Shown piece by piece: positions 52,753 through 64,000 of a stretch of DNA of 64,000 bases (position 1 is the first letter of the stretch; the number at the start of each line of letters is the position of its first letter). Both the position numbers and the translations under genes were made by a program. The notes under the pieces are model-generated. The model saw only the letters and a program-made list of their open reading frames with translations. It had not been told where the DNA came from and ran no database searches. The stretch lies in contig CM063287.1 in assembly GCA_032173965.1 (NCBI GenBank), positions 12,467,859-12,531,858 of the forward strand. Reading direction: 5' to 3'. The DNA is from Sitta carolinensis. Its lineage: Eukaryota; Chordata; Aves; Passeriformes; Sittidae.

Positions 52753-53857
52753 ACACTCTTTATAAGAAAAAAGTCTGTTTCCTGGTTACAGTGTTTTGGT
52801 TCTAATAAGAATATTACATGCTGGCTTACTACTTTGTGAGTATTTGTGCTTAATCTCTGAAGCTTTGTGTCTGTTCTGATATTCTGTATTTTAAAGAAGC
52901 TCATGCTTGTCTTCTCCAGTTCCTAGGCCCTTCACTGTGCCTCACAGCATGGAAATTTGGAAGACAAAGGAGAAGCAAGTGAAAGGCCTATTAAAGTTCA
53001 GATCATTATGTTATGAAAAATTTAACAATGGCTTATCAAAGATTTAATTCAGTCTGATGAATGAACTGCACAAATCTAGAATGAATTCTTTGCTTTGATT
53101 AAATAAAATGGAGGGACTTAAGAATTCATTCCAGTGGTGTAGGATAAAGTGCTTTTGGACTGTCATAATAAATGCAGAGCTCTGTCTTTCTGATGTAGGT
53201 TACTGAGGACATGCATGTTGCTCCTCTTTTTCTTGGACCACATTGGTTTAAATTAGAGCTGAAATCTGTCAGTGGAGGTCGTTGTTACTATTCTTTTCAC
53301 TAGTAGTATTTGAAAAGCAATATGGAAAAAAAATTGTTATTTGGGGAGGGGCTATTACATACCATTTAAACATACTTTCAATTTAGAATATGTGCTATCA
53401 AATTATTGAATACTTGAAAATTCAAGAATTGCTGTAATTATTTTGTATACCGCTGTGTGTGTATTTAATATTAGATTATCAGACTGCTAATTGAGATGGA
53501 GATAATTTCATGACAGCGGTGCACTAATAGCTGTATGAAGTGCATTGTGAATCCTTTAAAGTGCAACAGTGCTGTGGAATGATAGAGCTGAGAATATGAG
53601 CCCACATTAAAAGGATTATTCTTTCGCAATATATTTAAACAGTTAAATATAGATATTTCAAAAGCTTCATCTAATTATTTCATCATTAATTTAAATCTAA
53701 CCTATACCTTCAGAGAATGTATAACCAAGCATAGGTTTTTCAGTAATCTGTGTGGAATGGCTTGTTTGCTGTTCGTTGAGTTCCATGTTAAAGCTGGCAG
53801 AACCATAACTGTTGCTAGCAGAAATTAGCTTTCCAATCCTTCTATATGTATTTTTCA

Positions 53858-53925
53858 TAGGCTAAGGTACATTTGAAAACCACTTGAGAGGTCAATCTAG
53901 TTCACCCCTAGGCTTATCAGATAAG
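53858..53925 (-). mobile_element. Probable CR1 LINE fragment, reverse orientation
   Basis: CATAGGCTAAGGT, then CCACTTGAGAGGTCAATC and TAGTTCACCCCTAG, follow the order of the reverse-complemented CR1 3' end, in which a remnant of the terminal octamer is followed by a GGTCATCTAGTCCAACCCC-like block. There are several mismatches and the recognisable part is short. Confidence 0.4.
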
Positions 53926-53997
53926 TTCTGCAGATACTGTTGTGAACGTAGACTACGTTAGTGTCAGCTTTTTGGTATTGGCTTACCTGGGGTAGGA

Positions 53998-54155
53998 CTG
54001 TTATCATCCTGTCTGACATGTGTCATCACTCTGGAAATGGCTTACATCATAGAAGGGGAAAGCAGCCAGGGCCTGAGAGGCCAAGCCAAGGTGACATACC
54101 CAATTGCTCTAAAGGGAGATAACAGGTGGGGTTCACATGGTCATGTTCTCAGAAC
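53998..54155 (-). mobile_element. MIR-like SINE fragment, reverse orientation
   Basis: Successive blocks match the reverse complement of the MIR SINE core and its tRNA-derived part in the right order: TTATCATCCTGT, a GAAGGGGAAAG segment, GGCCTGAGAGGCCAAG, CCAAGGTGACATACC and ACAGGTGGGGTTCACATGG. The match is gapped and old-looking, as expected for this ancient amniote-wide family. A masked-repeat search would settle it. Confidence 0.45.
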
Positions 54156-57100
54156 AGGTACTAGGGGAAATGGAAAATTTGGGCTCCTTGAAGCAGCACA
54201 TTTTAGTACTGCTTGATCCAGTGGGGTTTGTCAGGTATGTCTAGTTACCAATTCAGTGTGCTTAGTGGTTAAATGAAATAATGTGGGGTGTTCTCTTTGG
54301 TTTTGCTTCATTTTTCATGAAGATCACAAAGAAACATAAAATAAAACCTTTTCAGCCCTATGGATATTGACATGTCTGTCCAGTTAGTTCTTCTCTACTA
54401 CAAATGAGGGTTTCTGCCCACTGCTTCCAGTGAATAAAAAAGGAAGGAAAAGGTTCTTGTAGCAGCACTATGTGGTCTATTCTGAACTGAAAACCAGACT
54501 TTTGAATTTTAGTGGCTTTTGGCAGTGGTCTCCCTTGGAGGATGATGTCTATTAATTGCCAATTAATTAAGCAGTATGTTGCACTGCAGGTGATTCCAAC
54601 AAGTTGAAGATTTTAGTTTATCTCATGTAGTCTTGCTATCACTGGAACCCTATTTTGTTCTCTGTGGCAGCCAATGAGTTTCCCTCATTGCTAAAGGGAG
54701 CCCTGACATACTAAAATAATCACTGGATTGTTAATATACCAAGTAAAAATTAAGTTCATCAATAAATCACTGTAGATACCAGTGGGGTAGAAGAAAAATG
54801 TATATCAGCACTTGAAGTGAGACGATCAGGGCTTACAGAGGAAAAGATTGCTCCTTGGAAACAGCAGCATCTGTGGAATGAAATGGGATCAGAAAGGTGA
54901 ATCAAGTGGCCTTCAGTATCTGGAGGCGAGGGTTTAGGATTAGGGAGCAGACAAGCATTGGAAATCTAATGAGAAAAAGCTCTTGCTGGATAAGAAATAC
55001 TGATGACAACAGCTGAGTTTAAAAATGCCAGTGAAATTACTTCTCCTTGAGTTCATAATATACATTAATTTTTAGCATATTGTTGTACCTCTTAAAGTGT
55101 GATTAAAGTAATTAATAAGAAAAATTAATGTCTACCTGTATGGGTTGCAGTAATTGCAGTATATGCCTATAGCCTGCCAGCTCTGAGTGACAAAAATGAG
55201 CTTTTCTGCTGAGTGTTGTTGGCAGTAAGCTCTTAGTGTACCTTCAGTACATCTAATCTAGTTCCAAGAGATTTTTCTGTACAATGCAAAGGGTATTTAT
55301 TCCTTAGGACTAACTTGATGAGCACTCTGCATGGCAGGAGAGTATTATGTGTTTCCAACAGAAAATTTGCATTTAGAAAAAGCAAGTCCAAACTATTGAT
55401 TTCACAGTCTGACTTTGGGATGGCCGTTGTTTGATCTTGAGCTGCCACTCTAGACAGTAGTTCTGCTACATTTGGTGATGAAAATTAAGAACATAGAAAG
55501 ATTTTTTTGTATTTTTGATGTGTTTTTTCCTTCCTTCCTCACTCTTCTCTATATTTCTGTGCCTTTTTGATAGATCAGTGTGGAAGTTTCAGTTTTAATA
55601 CGTTGGTTCTGGATATTTTGACAGCTCATAGGATCTTCAGAGGGAGATCAGAGGTGAGAGGCTCTAAATGTCTTCAGCAGTATTCAAATACAGGAAAAAT
55701 GCAACCATAGGAACCTTGTAGGTTTTAGTATATACTGGATAGAACTCGATTTTAAAAATGACAAAAACAACAAGCATTTAAAAAGTGCTATTTGTACAAG
55801 AAAACTTCTGACAGAATTCCTACAAATCAAATGTCCTTTGGCTATTTCAGAAGTTTTTTGACTGTAGCAGTCACACTCTGCAATCTAGAGGTGTCGATGG
55901 TTATTTGAATTCTGATCTTAGCAAAATAATTTGAGTTTTGTCCCTTGCCAGAGACAAATTACTCTGAGATGAGTTATTTTGCTTGACAGCAGCTCACTTC
56001 TACCCCATACCTAAAGACATAATTTGAGACTTCTGATGTAAATTGAATCCTTAATAGCTTGTCACACTTACTATAAATAAATCTCCTTAAAGGCCAGCTA
56101 ATGTAATTATTTTAATTAGGAAATAGTTTTAGTATGATTGTGCTCCTTTGTTCTATTAATTGCTCATCACTGGCAGAACTGACTCCATTTTTTCATAGTC
56201 CTTAATGCTGTCACTTTTCCCCTTTTCTCTTTTTGTTCTGTCTATATCAGCTGCCTTCTCAAAGTTACAGACAAGTGGAAGTTCTGAACTTGTTGCCATG
56301 TTGGCTGCATAGAAATATATATTTATATATATGTCAAATTTTTTATTTTTTTAGGCCTCAGTTCTTAGCGGATTTTCAGCTGCTGGTTTCCTTCTTACCA
56401 GCTTCTTACTCCTTTATCCTTCTCTCTTGTGTTCACAATTTTGATTAGAAAAATAGGCAAAAAGCCCCCTTTCTCTCTGTGCCCAACACTTGTTACTGCT
56501 CTTCGTGGACCTGCCACATGTGCTTCCCCTTGGTAATTCTTGGTCATCTCAGGGGAGGTCATAGAATGGGCTGCTGTTCATCCTCTACTTCAAGAGCTAT
56601 GCCAAAATTCTGAGTTATTTTTACAGTATCTTTTGTTCATGGTGTACTATTGCCTTGTGGACTGGCAAACTTTGTCAAAGTTCATTAGCAAGGCAATGGG
56701 CAAGGAAGTAGTGAGGATAGATAGTATAGTAGTGAGCATTGTAGTTTCTGTCCTGTAAGTCTGTGCAGGTTTCTGTTTGATATTTAAGAAGGGCTTGGTT
56801 TGTTTCCTGCCTGCTTCTGATCCTCTTAATCTTTCTAGAGGCAGTCCTCATATTGCTGCAGTACTTTTCCTCAAGCTCTGCTTATTTGAATGTCCTTTAA
56901 ATTAAGGTAATTAATGCTAGTAAATTATGTATTGGGGAGGAGGGGGTAGGGGGCAGGGCATGAAGGTGACCCAATTCTCAGAAGGCAGAATCTGAAAATA
57001 ATATTAAGGCTCTAAGAAGGAAAATTTTAATCAGTTTTTATAATTAATGAATGTTCATGCTCCAGCAATATTTCCCATAGGGGCCTTAAAACTGAGATTT

Positions 57101-58542
57101 TAGAGCTCTGTTTGCATCTCGTGATATGCTTTCTGTGTTTTTTGTTTAATGCCTATGACAAAGAAATTTCAGCATCTGAGAAGATATTAACATTTTTGGG
57201 GTGTATATAAAAATATGAGCACACACTAAAGGATGAAGGCTAGGAAGCAGTTGGGTACTGTTGTGTATTTGTGTATTATTGTTACTATTCCTCTTGGGCT
57301 ATGTAGTCTCTGCAGAGAAATTCTCAAAGAGCTTACTGCCTGACCTCTGTGCACCAGAGCTTTTCCTTCTAAGTGCACATTGAATGAAATCAGTACAGGA
57401 GGATGAAGCTTATTTTCTTGTCCTGTTACTAGTAAAACCTCAAACTGCTAAAGATGTGTGCATAGAGATCTTGGGGGTGAAGATGGAAGATTTACCTGTT
57501 CTACTAGAAGAAAATTAAATTTTCAGAACAACTAACTGTTGGTTTAACTCTGAGTGGAGGTAGTAGTAAAGCAGACCATAAAATCTGCAGTTACTGACTT
57601 TTAATTTTTAGTTCTACAAGACTCATCCTGAGCAACTTAAGTCTTTGAGGCTGTGGACCAAAGTGGTAAAAGTGAATGGAACTCCAGAGTGAGGAGAATG
57701 GGTCATACTGAGCAGCATTTACTTGCTGGATCATACTCACCAGCACTTGTTCTGTGAACTTCCATGTCCAAATTTTCTTGAACTATGCAACCCAAATATT
57801 ATTTGACTGAAATTTAATTACAGTATTTCCTGCTTGTTCAATTTTCCAGCTTGCTAGAGTTTGAGAGAGAATTGTTTGAAATAGTCCCTGCTGTTTAATA
57901 TCTCTGAAGAAAGTATTTTCCCCTAATCATATGTTTCTGTTACTTATACAGTTTAAGTGGTTTTTCAGCTTTTAGTAATATTTAATTTTATTCTTGTAGA
58001 AAGCAAAGCATGAGAGATGAGAAAATCTAGTTGCTGCAGTATGTTATTGGACATGAGAGACCTCAGTTATACCTCTGGTGTCACAGGCTTATTGGTTGGC
58101 ACTGGGGGGAAACTTGATGGGCTGGTGGCTCCTTTGCAATTGAGTGGTTCTAGAAACGTGCAGTTCTGTAAAGAAAAAGCGGTGAAGAATTCTAGAGTCA
58201 CACTGTAGCAAAGGCCTTCCTAGTGGTCTCCAGAAATAGGATTTATCTGCTATTTGGACAAGTTAATTGATAAAGGAAACACTGCTTCCAATTTGCTCCT
58301 GCAAATAGTTATCTGATAACAACTCCTTAGAACAAGTTAATTTGCATCTACAGTAGACTGCATGGATGGCATTTGTACAGGAGAATTTTTATATCCCTGA
58401 TGCGATATGTAAACTTGAATAAAGCTCTTCATCTCCTTTTAACAGTAGACTGTCCTTTGGAAGTCTTTATAGAATTATTTTGCTAAGTTTGAAAGATGAT
58501 GTCAGTTACTACCAAGAGGCCTCTTGAGGAACTTTTATCTCC

Positions 58543-58545
<3 letters not shown>
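54156..58545. other. Non-coding AT-rich DNA, no recognisable gene
   Basis: No gene or RNA is recognisable. The interval contains one G-quadruplex motif listed separately. Short open frames lack domains. Confidence 0.6.
56934..56958 (+). other. G-quadruplex-forming motif
   Basis: Four G runs of 4, 5, 5 and 3 bases are separated by short loops (AGGA, TA, CA), meeting the usual G-quadruplex pattern. It stands alone in AT-rich DNA, with no promoter or gene next to it that I can recognise. Confidence 0.7.
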
Positions 58546-58597
<52 letters not shown>

Positions 58598-58598
58598 T
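58546..58598 (+). repeat. T39 homopolymer followed by (GT)7
   Basis: There are 39 consecutive T (58,546-58,584) followed directly by seven GT units (58,585-58,598). On the minus strand this reads (AC)7A39, but no retroposon body is recognisable upstream of that A tract. The exact length is uncertain, since tracts like this are prone to sequencing and replication slippage. Confidence 0.9.
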
Positions 58599-59351
58599 AA
58601 TTTAAATCACTGATAAATTTTATCTGGTTACTACATCATGATGCTTTATATTCCCATTCTCTCCTTGACTGGCAGCTAAAGATAAGATTGATGACAAAGA
58701 TACTGAGAGTCTGACAGTAAGGATGCTGTAATTACTGTGTTGTCAGAAGCCAGAACTGAGGAAGGAGCCCAGTTCACTCACTGATTCACTGTGGTCAAAT
58801 CTAGACATAGCTAAACTCACTTAAAATGAAAGGTGAGGAAGTAAATTTTCTTTCTAATGAGCTGGAAAATAATGACAACATTGTTAATAATGCATAGATT
58901 GTTTATTTTTCTTGCATTTTTTAATTAATATGCTGTAATCAAGGACTAGTATGATGAGTGGTTCAGAAATCCTCAAATGTAGAGAAGTTTCTGAAAGGTA
59001 GATCCATGCCAGGAGGGCGTAAATATTGATCAGAAAATACATGTTTTGTGTCTACTTGAATTTCATGTACTACAGGAAGGAAAAAAATTTCTAAGGCTTG
59101 GCCTAATTCTTGTTTTATTACCAGTAGCCATCTCTTGCCTTTACTAACATAGACAGTCTGTGCTTCTGGCTTTTCGTATTTCATAATGCGATTTTTGTGG
59201 TGGTTTTGTTTTTTTACTGTTCATGAATTATTTGAATGAAGTTCTCCACAACAGGACAAGTTCCATTTAAAAAGTAGTCCAATACCTGAATAGTTCCATA
59301 ACACACCATTTTTCCTGTCTGCCCTGTGTGGTTTGGGGAAGCCTTGCTGCC

Positions 59352-59418
59352 CGTGGCCGTTCCAGCGCAGGCGTTTCCAGGGGCTAGCAGGGTGCGGCCG
59401 CTCTCTGCCCGTCCTTCG
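59352..59418. other. Isolated CpG-dense patch with NotI site (8 CpG in 67 bp)
   Basis: Eight CpGs lie within 67 bp, including the octamer GCGGCCGC at 59,394-59,401, in an otherwise CpG-poor region. Short open frames cross it on both strands, without recognisable products. It may be a remnant of a regulatory element or exon, or of inserted GC-rich DNA. Confidence 0.55.
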
Positions 59419-62348
59419 GAGGACACTGCCAGTGCATTTGGGTTGCTCTGCTCTTTTTTCCTTATTTAATTTCCTTTTCTCATGTTCTCTTTTTCCTCCT
59501 GCCTCTGTACTGTAATGGTGACAGTGTGATAACTTTTGTGAACAATGATTTTAGGAAAGACTCAGTGCGGTAGCAAGTCAGTGGCCGTTTGTGCTGGGCC
59601 AGATTTGCAAACTGAAACATGGGCAGAGGAACAGTATTTCCTTGTTCACTATGTCTGTGTCTTAGCATATATTCAATTACAAAGCAATTGCTTTTCTTTG
59701 ATATTAGTAACCTTTAAAGTATTTAGTAAACTCCCCTTTTGCTAAAGAGAATGTTAAACCTTAATGTATGAAAAATAAGCTATTTTATAACTATCAAATT
59801 ATTTATTATTCAAGGGCCTTTTGGAATCAGGACACTAGAGCATATGATGCCAATTACACATTTTCAGGATTTATCCTGATTTTCTTGATTTTCTTTCTTG
59901 AAATACTTAAATATACTAAAAATAGTTGACTCCTGTCTGTGTTTTTAATTACGTCATATGAAATAAAATAAAGCTTTGATGAAGTGCTTTGATTTTTTGT
60001 TTTCTGGTGGAAAGTTAAAGGAACTTCAGAAAAATGAGTCTAAAATAGCTTTACTAAAAATCTGGAAATAATTGTTATGATACCTAAAGAACTGATGTAC
60101 TAAACTGAATTGTGTTTTTTGGTGATATTAGGAGACTAGAACTGAGAATGAGAAGAAAGCAAGCCTGGGAAAATAATGCTGTTTCTCTAGGGAGGGTACT
60201 ATCTCATTTTTATCAGTAGCCAAATTAAGCTTACCAGTAGCTCCCGCTTTAGTACTATGCTTAGCAAAACATGCTTCATCTGCACTATCCCTTAGAACAT
60301 CGTTTCTAGTCCAGTCAATCCATGGAGAGCATGAGAAGAAAGTAAGAGACCTAAAATCTATGGGCAGTGTACTTTCATTTACTTACTTAGACCATCATGT
60401 CTTCTGTGAGGAGCAGCTTCTGTTCCTCTCCAGGCTGGTCAGAATCCTTCCTGCTAGTTAGAGTTTCACAACCTCCTTGGGTAGTTGAGCAAAAACAATA
60501 GAGTAGGTTGTCTTTTTTTAAGCTTAATTGCAGAACTCCAAGTCAGTTGTTCTGTCTTTGAGCTCAGTCTCCAGACGTGGTTTTCACATAGAAACTGCTT
60601 CTAATGGAACATTAGTGAGTAGGCAAGATAAGCTGAACTTGGTGATTTTAAGGGTGCCACTGTAAGGGATTCTCAATACTTACCTTTCATCAGCTTGACA
60701 TCTTTGGTATACAGAGCTTCTGAAACATTATTTTTGTATGGTTTTCACTTTGGCATACTGGAAGTGGTTTCTTGACACTAGGAGTAGCCTTGGTTCCATT
60801 TACTTCCTGTAACTGATCTCCTACAAGTGAAAATTACAGTTTGAGTTTATTTGGAGATGTTAAGCATCAGCAGTCTAAGTGTTATTGCCTGTAAATGTTG
60901 ACTATTGCCAGAGAACTCTTTAACCTTCTGCCGGCCATAAATGGCTCAGCATTAAGAAAAGATGTGAACATAGAGGGACTTGGCCATTATGAAGTTACGT
61001 AGCATTTCAATTCCTGTGTGGAGATGTAATAAAATAAATCTGGTTTTATATGCAAAGTGACAGTGCTGTAGCAATGCAAATGACAGTTTCGATTATATCA
61101 GTACTTATTTCCAGCAGAATTAATTTCAAGTATTGTTTCATTTAGGCTCTGAAGGGAGCTCATCCCATTTTTCTAGATAGTTGATTTTGTCATTCTAGTT
61201 TATAACTTCCATTGCTTCCTTTAATCCTCATAAAATCTGTACTGTTGTGTACTTTCTCTGTGCTCAGTGACTTGAAAAGTAATTTTCAAAATCAATGTAT
61301 AATTATTATTTTTTAAATTAGATACAGTCTCTCTGTGTAAGTAAATGATGCATATCATGCTAACAGTGTTAGGACATGACATAAAACCTGTTAAGCCTAG
61401 CAATGCTGAGAACTTAATGCCTGAATTTTTCACTTTCTGTAGAAATAAACTATTTCTACTATTAGTTGACCTGAGATTTAGTGAATTGTTCTCAGTTCCA
61501 TGTGAATTTTAATGGGAGTTAAGAAATCAAAATACCTCTTTCTTTGAACATAATCTATGCAATTATGCCTATGTAAAAAAAAAAAACCCTATAAATGTAA
61601 CAGAAAATAGATAAGGCTTTTGTGATTCTGCAGGCAGCCATGGCATAGGCGAATAGGTTTGACGTATCTCTAGGATTATTTAATTCGTCACAAAGTAAGG
61701 GGTGTTTCCCAGTATTCTGTATTGCCCTACATATGCTGGTAACACAAAAATAAAATGCAAGGAATGGCTCAAATACATGGGATCCTGACCACCTTTCTAA
61801 GGCAACAGACAAGTTTGGTCCTAATAACTAGTTTGACTACCTGTTTTTCTGTGGCTGGAGGCAAATTTTTTTTCCTTTTTTTTCTTCTTTAAAAATAAAT
61901 TGCTTATGATCTTCCTATTTTTATTATGTTGGCTCAGATCAACCCAACTTGTCCTAATGCTTCAGCAGGGAACTTACTGTTTTAACTGAAGTTGGATGAA
62001 TAAAATGCATTAAATCAGAACGTCTCTGTATTTATGCAGTTGGGCTATTGCTTCTCAATTTTCGGAAAAAGATCTTGTACTAGAGCTCTGATTAGCAAGT
62101 GAAGCTACTTCTCTTCGACAGACAGGTAGCATGCCACAGAAGCAATCCATCTGAAATCCATATAAACAGAATACAGGAGTTGCTGCTGAACTGAGGAATA
62201 CAAAAGCATGGATCTATTCATGGATATGTCTGCATGGGGTGCTCAGTAGAAAGGCAATATTGCACATCAGTTCTTGTTCCTGTGCAAGAATAGTTTTGCA
62301 AGAATCTGTTTTCAGGACATTGCTTGATGAATTTAGTTCGAGGGGACA

Positions 62349-62367
62349 GGGAGGGAGGGAGGGAGGG
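62349..62367 (+). repeat. (GGGA)n repeat, G-quadruplex motif
   Basis: Five GGG runs are separated by single A bases, a strong G-quadruplex pattern with one-base loops. An additional GGGG run lies just upstream at 62,342-62,345. Confidence 0.85.
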
Positions 62368-62393
62368 AACAGTGAAAGATGGAATCTTACTTA

Positions 62394-62424
62394 TTGAAGT
62401 AAGACCTTTGAGGTCTTACTTCAA
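62394..62424. repeat. Perfect 14-bp inverted repeat with 3-nt loop
   Basis: TTGAAGTAAGACCT at 62,394-62,407 and AGGTCTTACTTCAA at 62,411-62,424 are exact reverse complements around the loop TTG. It is too short for a microRNA precursor, and no T run follows that would mark a Pol III terminator. Confidence 0.85.
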
Positions 62425-63602
62425 CATCCGAATCTCTAAAAATTCTCATTTCTCTGTTGTGAATCCTAGTTTGTCTCTGCTGGATGTTTGCCACTTTGGT
62501 GGCAGTCTGGAGAGTGCCAGTCATATCACCTGGTGCCTCTAATTGGATTAGACGGTTCCACTCCTAGCCCTTTTCTAAGGAAGATTTATCCTGGCTGCCA
62601 TTTCAGAATATAATTTCTAGCTGTTTTTATATTTAGATTGGATGAAAGCTCTGAGATACCTGCAAAATGTAAAGGGCTTTGATCCTGTCTCCCTTGAAAT
62701 ATTTATGTGGAAGAAAAAATGCTTTTTAGAGCTTCTGAATCACACGAGCCAAGAACTCAGTTGGATGCCAATTAAATCTCTCCTGTCTTGCTTTCCTGTT
62801 TGCCATTTGCCCTTGTTTATGTGGACAATGCAGATCCACATGCTGCTTGGTGAATAAGCACTGTTATTTTATTTATTGTGGTACATACTTCAATTATTCT
62901 GTAGTTAGAAATATTAGGGCAAGGTGACCAGAAATTAACTTCCATGAAATTTGCAGATGCATTTTTTTAATGTGAATAAGTTTTCACTGCTGCTTATAAT
63001 ATTTTTTCTGTCTTTTAATATGTGAAATTAACCTGTAGTTCTAGGTTAATGCCCATGCTCAGAAATTCAGAAGTGTTTTATCACTTCATAAGCTTGCGTG
63101 CTACTTCAAGATTTCAGAAGTCTCAATTCCATTTCTATTTAGCTTCTATGCTGCATGTTTATTCTGCATAAGTCTTGTAGAATTTTTCCTTTGAGCATAG
63201 CCTAGAATAAAACTTTTTCATCTGTATCATCCTTCAAAATGGTAGGAAGGGTTATTTCTGTATTCTGTTTTGTAACAGAATTGCTAGACTGGTTTTGAAA
63301 TACTAATTCTCCCTCAGTCACTCAGAGAACTGTTTCTTCTTGGGTCCTGATATCACACTATCAGAACATCTTCCATGATAGATAAGTATCTTAATTTTGC
63401 CTTGTGAGTTTAGGAAATCTTTAGATTCTTGAGGCAAATCAACTGCAAACATAAATTCTTGTTCTTTACCTCTTACTTTCTAAGTAATTCTTTGAGCCAA
63501 TGGATGGTTTTGAACATATGTTTCAGAAGGTCTTCTCTCTTTCACCCAAGAGAGGTGAAATAAATATTTGTAATTTAAAACCACAAAAGTGAAAGAAACT
63601 AA

Positions 63603-63618
63603 CACCCACCCACCCACC
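63603..63618 (+). repeat. (CCCA)4 short tandem repeat
   Basis: Four units of a C-rich tetranucleotide lie in AT-rich non-coding DNA. Confidence 0.85.
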
Positions 63619-64000
63619 AAACAGGCTCATAACAGATTAACAATTTCCTGTGGTGCTTGAACTCTTTTTTTCCCCCCTAGAAGCTATGTGCTTAGCAATT
63701 TCCATTTCTGGAAAAAAAATCTTGACTACTTAAATCATTAGCAATTGAAACCTTGCAACTTTAATATGTACCATTAATGGTAATTGCTTCTACAGCTATA
63801 GCTAATATTGATTCTATGGCAGTAGAATAGTAGAACTCTGTAGCTGACCAAGTCTATCATCTTGGAAATTTTTGGAAGTTTTGGATTTTTATCTTCAAAT
63901 TTTATCTGGTAACAAGGTAATCTTAGCTAAAACCCCCCAGAGTTTTTTGTTCCTTTGAATGGAGAAAGCAGTAACGATGCTCTCAAACTCTTGAGTGTCC

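Larger units (their letters stand above)
58599..64000. other. Non-coding DNA, no recognisable gene
   Basis: No coding exon or RNA gene is recognisable. The interval contains a CpG-dense patch, an A12 run (61,575-61,586), a G-rich tetranucleotide repeat with a hairpin beside it, and a (CCCA)4 run (63,603-63,618). Confidence 0.6.

Overview
This window looks like vertebrate, most probably avian (songbird-like), nuclear DNA with no protein-coding gene that I can identify. By eye it is AT-rich and CpG-poor. Open reading frames occur on both strands in every region, but none is longer than chance allows. It contains no operons, no bacterial features and no recognisable RNA gene. The bird assignment rests on three repeat signatures: a solo LTR of the avian ERVL type, a long second LTR with intact target-site duplication, and a CR1 LINE 3' tail with its octamer repeats. 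The low density of recognisable mobile elements also fits a bird. The window is best read as intergenic DNA or the inside of a very large intron.

Layout. 1-24.1 kb is mostly unclassified non-coding DNA with homopolymer runs, two doubtful CR1 remnants and one isolated CpG-dense patch (13.65-13.74 kb). 24,121-24,679 is an old ERVL-type solo LTR whose TATA position and polyadenylation segment have decayed. 27,516-27,731 is a striking inverted repeat with arms of about 50 nt and only one mismatch plus one 4-nt indel. A lone TATA-like core promoter motif lies at 28.58 kb. The minus strand at 44.33-44.75 kb carries the best exon-like open segment of the window, but I do not recognise its product. 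47,792-49,147 is a 1,356-bp solo LTR flanked by a perfect 5-bp duplication; it holds most of the window's CpGs, an 11-G run, a GA microsatellite and a poly(A) signal. 51.9-54.2 kb holds fragments of ancient retroposons (CR1 and MIR-like). The last 10 kb holds a T39(GT)7 tract, two G-quadruplex motifs, a perfect 14-bp hairpin beside one of them, and a second CpG-dense patch with a NotI site.

No set of genes acting together can be described. The best-supported biology is retroelement insertion followed by LTR-LTR recombination (two solo LTRs), local structure-forming DNA, and a few exon- or promoter-like signals that would need transcript data to settle. I did not find a convincing new gene system. 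The inverted repeat at 27.5 kb is the most unusual signal.
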